A stretch of DNA of 7,497 bases from Bacteroidales bacterium (lineage in GTDB: Bacteria > Bacteroidota > Bacteroidia > Bacteroidales > DTU049), in assembly GCA_018432645.1 (NCBI GenBank), contig JAHDSP010000559.1, positions 1-7,497 on the forward strand. Direction: 5' to 3'. Every line of letters begins with the position of its first letter. Positions within the stretch are counted from its first letter, which is position 1. Made by a program: the position numbers and the translations under genes. Shown piece after piece: positions 6,428-7,497 of this stretch. The notes beneath the pieces are model-generated. The model searched no databases and had not been told where the DNA came from. It saw only the letters and a program-made list of their open reading frames with translations.

Positions 6428-6530
6428 AAATAAATTTATTGAATTAAACGCTTATACTAAATTCAAGTTATTACTGATATTTTCATAATAATTTGTTGTT
6501 AATTAAATGCTTAATTCAATTTATTTATTT
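6428..6530. repeat. Imperfect inverted repeat downstream of dnaA
   Basis: Arms of 20 bases at 6428-6447 and 6511-6530 match at 18 of 20 positions when one is reversed and complemented, separated by 63 bases. The conserved core is TTAATTCAAT. A perfect 12-base palindrome AATAAATTTATT (6429-6440) overlaps the left arm, and ATTCAAG occurs directly repeated at 6421 and 6461. All of it is AT-rich, so chance similarity is possible. No gene or RNA is recognised in this spacer (6405-6655). Confidence 0.35.
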
Positions 6531-6550
6531 TTAATATTTTTTAATATTTT
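6531..6550. repeat. Tandem TTAATATTTT x2
   Basis: Two perfect adjacent copies of the 10-mer TTAATATTTT, directly before an A8 run and 14 bases ahead of the promoter box at 6564. It may be an easily melted upstream element or simple AT-slippage. Confidence 0.4.
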
Positions 6551-6563
6551 AAAAAAAATAATA

Positions 6564-6571
6564 TACTTTTG
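6564..6571 (+). promoter_or_regulatory. Bacteroidota -7 box for the right-end gene pair
   Basis: TACTTTTG matches TAnnTTTG. Transcription would start near 6578, giving a leader of about 78 bases before the ATG at 6656, longer than for the other genes here. No -33 element is evident. Confidence 0.45.
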
Positions 6572-6655
6572 TAATATAAATAAGTAATTAATTGAATATT
6601 TAATTTATTTTAATTATTTATAAATATATTGTATGTAAATTATAAAAAAATACAT

Positions 6656-7402
6656 ATGAAAAAGTTAATATTTTTTTTGTTATTGATAATGCCAGTGATA
6701 GCACAGAGTCAGCAAAGTGAATATAATAAAGATTTATATTGCTACGAGCTACAGGTGGATGGATTAAATGATTGGGGCAAAGGAGATTATTTAGTTAGAT
6801 CCTTGGAAAAGATGAATTTGATAATATTTGGGGCATTTGCCATAGAAAGCCAGCAGGTATATATACTGCTAAAAGACAAGAGTCAGATGTCAAATATCAG
6901 TAATTATATAGATAATGCTCTAAATGGCTATAAGCTTATAGGCTATAAAGAGGATGCTTTGACAGATGATTTATTTTTAAAGATATATGAGCTTAGAAAT
7001 GGAGTAGGAGAGGGCGATATAGGGCATAAGGAGCCGACATACATTCAACTAGGGCCAAACAATGAGCTATCAATTAAATTATATGATAGAGCTAAAATGA
7101 TATGGTCTCAAAAATATAAAAATGAGCAAAAGATAAATGGCAAAATAGATTTTGCTAATAAAGGAAGGCTAAATGAATATTATAGAGCAATATTTGAATT
7201 AGATAAGCAAGTAGAAGCACAAATGTTAGATGAAATACATAATGCTTTAAAGGAAAGTGAGAAAATAACTGATGTAAATAGATGTGGAGATATGTGCTTC
7301 GAGATATATTCATATGAGGAGATATATCCTGAGTATGTAGAGGATATAATATTGCCATATGGAGTTAATATAAGTGAAAGAAGTCTAACAGAGGAAAAAT
7401 AA
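6656..7402 (+). CDS. Secreted protein of unknown function, possible ferredoxin-like (HMA-like) domain
   Basis: A 248-residue protein I do not recognise. It has a clear Sec signal peptide (1 to about 18, MKKLIFFLLL...IAQS). Residues 27-98 have a beta-alpha-beta-beta-alpha-beta pattern (YCYELQVDGL, a helix to LEKM, FGAFAIES, QVYILLKD, NISNYIDNAL, YKLIGYKE) resembling the heavy-metal-associated ferredoxin-like fold but without a CxxC metal site. About 110-205 is charged and mostly helical; a CGDMC pair (C210, C214) lies near the C-terminus. The ATG at 6656 is preferred over an in-frame TTG at 6629 because the signal peptide starts there. Codon use differs from the genes to the left: Gly has 0 GGT in 15 (7 GGA, 5 GGC, 3 GGG) and all 7 Arg codons are AGA or AGG, whereas the protease favours GGT and CGT. 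It lies 4 bases before another secreted protein, so the two are probably cotranscribed and work together. Confidence 0.75.
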   Translation: MKKLIFFLLLIMPVIAQSQQSEYNKDLYCYELQVDGLNDWGKGDYLVRSLEKMNLIIFGAFAIESQQVYILLKDKSQMSNISNYIDNALNGYKLIGYKEDALTDDLFLKIYELRNGVGEGDIGHKEPTYIQLGPNNELSIKLYDRAKMIWSQKYKNEQKINGKIDFANKGRLNEYYRAIFELDKQVEAQMLDEIHNALKESEKITDVNRCGDMCFEIYSYEEIYPEYVEDIILPYGVNISERSLTEEK

Positions 7403-7406
7403 TTTT

Positions 7407-7497
7407 ATGAGAAATATTTATAAATTTTTGTTATTTATTTTCTTAAATGCAATTGTAATTATAGCAAATGCACAGAGTACTTGTGCTACAGCCATTA
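7407..7497 (+). CDS. Start of a secreted protein (runs off the window)
   Basis: Thirty codons are visible from an ATG 4 bases after the previous stop. They encode MRNIYK, a hydrophobic core and a cleavage site at ANAQ, then STCATAI. A mature N-terminus of the type S-x-C-x-x-A-x directly after the signal peptide is seen at the start of some large Bacteroidota surface proteins exported by T9SS, but 30 residues cannot establish that here. A purine-rich AGAGGAAAA just before the previous stop could aid initiation. The tight spacing implies one operon with the gene at 6656. Confidence 0.65.
   Translation, partial: MRNIYKFLLFIFLNAIVIIANAQSTCATAI

Noticed and set aside
6629..6655. Upstream TTG start for the 6656 gene
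   Set aside because: It would put nine extra residues before a textbook signal peptide that begins MKK at 6656.
7155..7358. Minus-strand open frame of 67 codons
   Set aside because: It lies wholly within the gene at 6656-7402, has no promoter box or ribosome site, and its composition is that of a shadow frame.

Overview
The window looks like a piece of the chromosome of a very AT-rich member of the Bacteroidota (probably Bacteroidales or a relative). Three observations support this. The first protease ends in a YPNP-type C-terminal domain of the kind used by the type IX secretion system (T9SS). Gene starts are preceded by TAnnTTTG boxes, the -7 promoter element of Bacteroidota, mostly without Shine-Dalgarno sites. 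The DnaA is Bacteroidota-like in its AAA+ core. Composition is roughly 70-75% A+T by eye. No tRNA, rRNA or CRISPR array is visible.

Layout. Positions 1-336 on the minus strand hold the N-terminal 112 codons of an IS1595-like zinc-ribbon transposase, cut off by the window edge. A 225-base spacer follows, with an unusual C-rich block (five C runs) and promoter boxes facing both ways. On the plus strand come a secreted C10 (streptopain-like) cysteine protease with two CUB-like domains and a T9SS sorting domain (562-2589), and a small GroES-family protein whose start overlaps the protease stop by 8 bases (2582-2944). After a 209-base AT-rich spacer lies a two-gene unit that splits a UshA-type 5'-nucleotidase. 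A lipoprotein carries the C-terminal substrate-binding domain (3154-3903), and a Tat-exported metallophosphatase carries the catalytic domain (3896-4846), again with an 8-base overlap. dnaA follows at 4932-6404. A 251-base AT-rich spacer with an imperfect inverted repeat and a good promoter box leads to an unrecognised secreted protein (6656-7402) and, 4 bases later, the start of another secreted protein that runs off the window (7407-7497).

How the genes fit together. The split nucleotidase pair very likely acts jointly in the cell envelope to take phosphate and nucleosides from nucleotides. The protease is an exported enzyme, and its coupling to a cytosolic GroES-like protein has no obvious functional explanation. 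DnaA is the replication initiator. Its flanking non-coding DNA has A-tracts, one near-match DnaA box and a repeated TTAATTCAA motif, but I cannot show that an origin lies here. The last two genes form a separate transcription unit with clearly different codon use.

Most of the window is ordinary core and envelope gene content. The points most worth a second look are the substituted DNA-recognition motif and Walker A of DnaA, the separate export routes of the two nucleotidase halves, the G-rich strand block beside the transposase, and the unrecognised gene pair at the right end.
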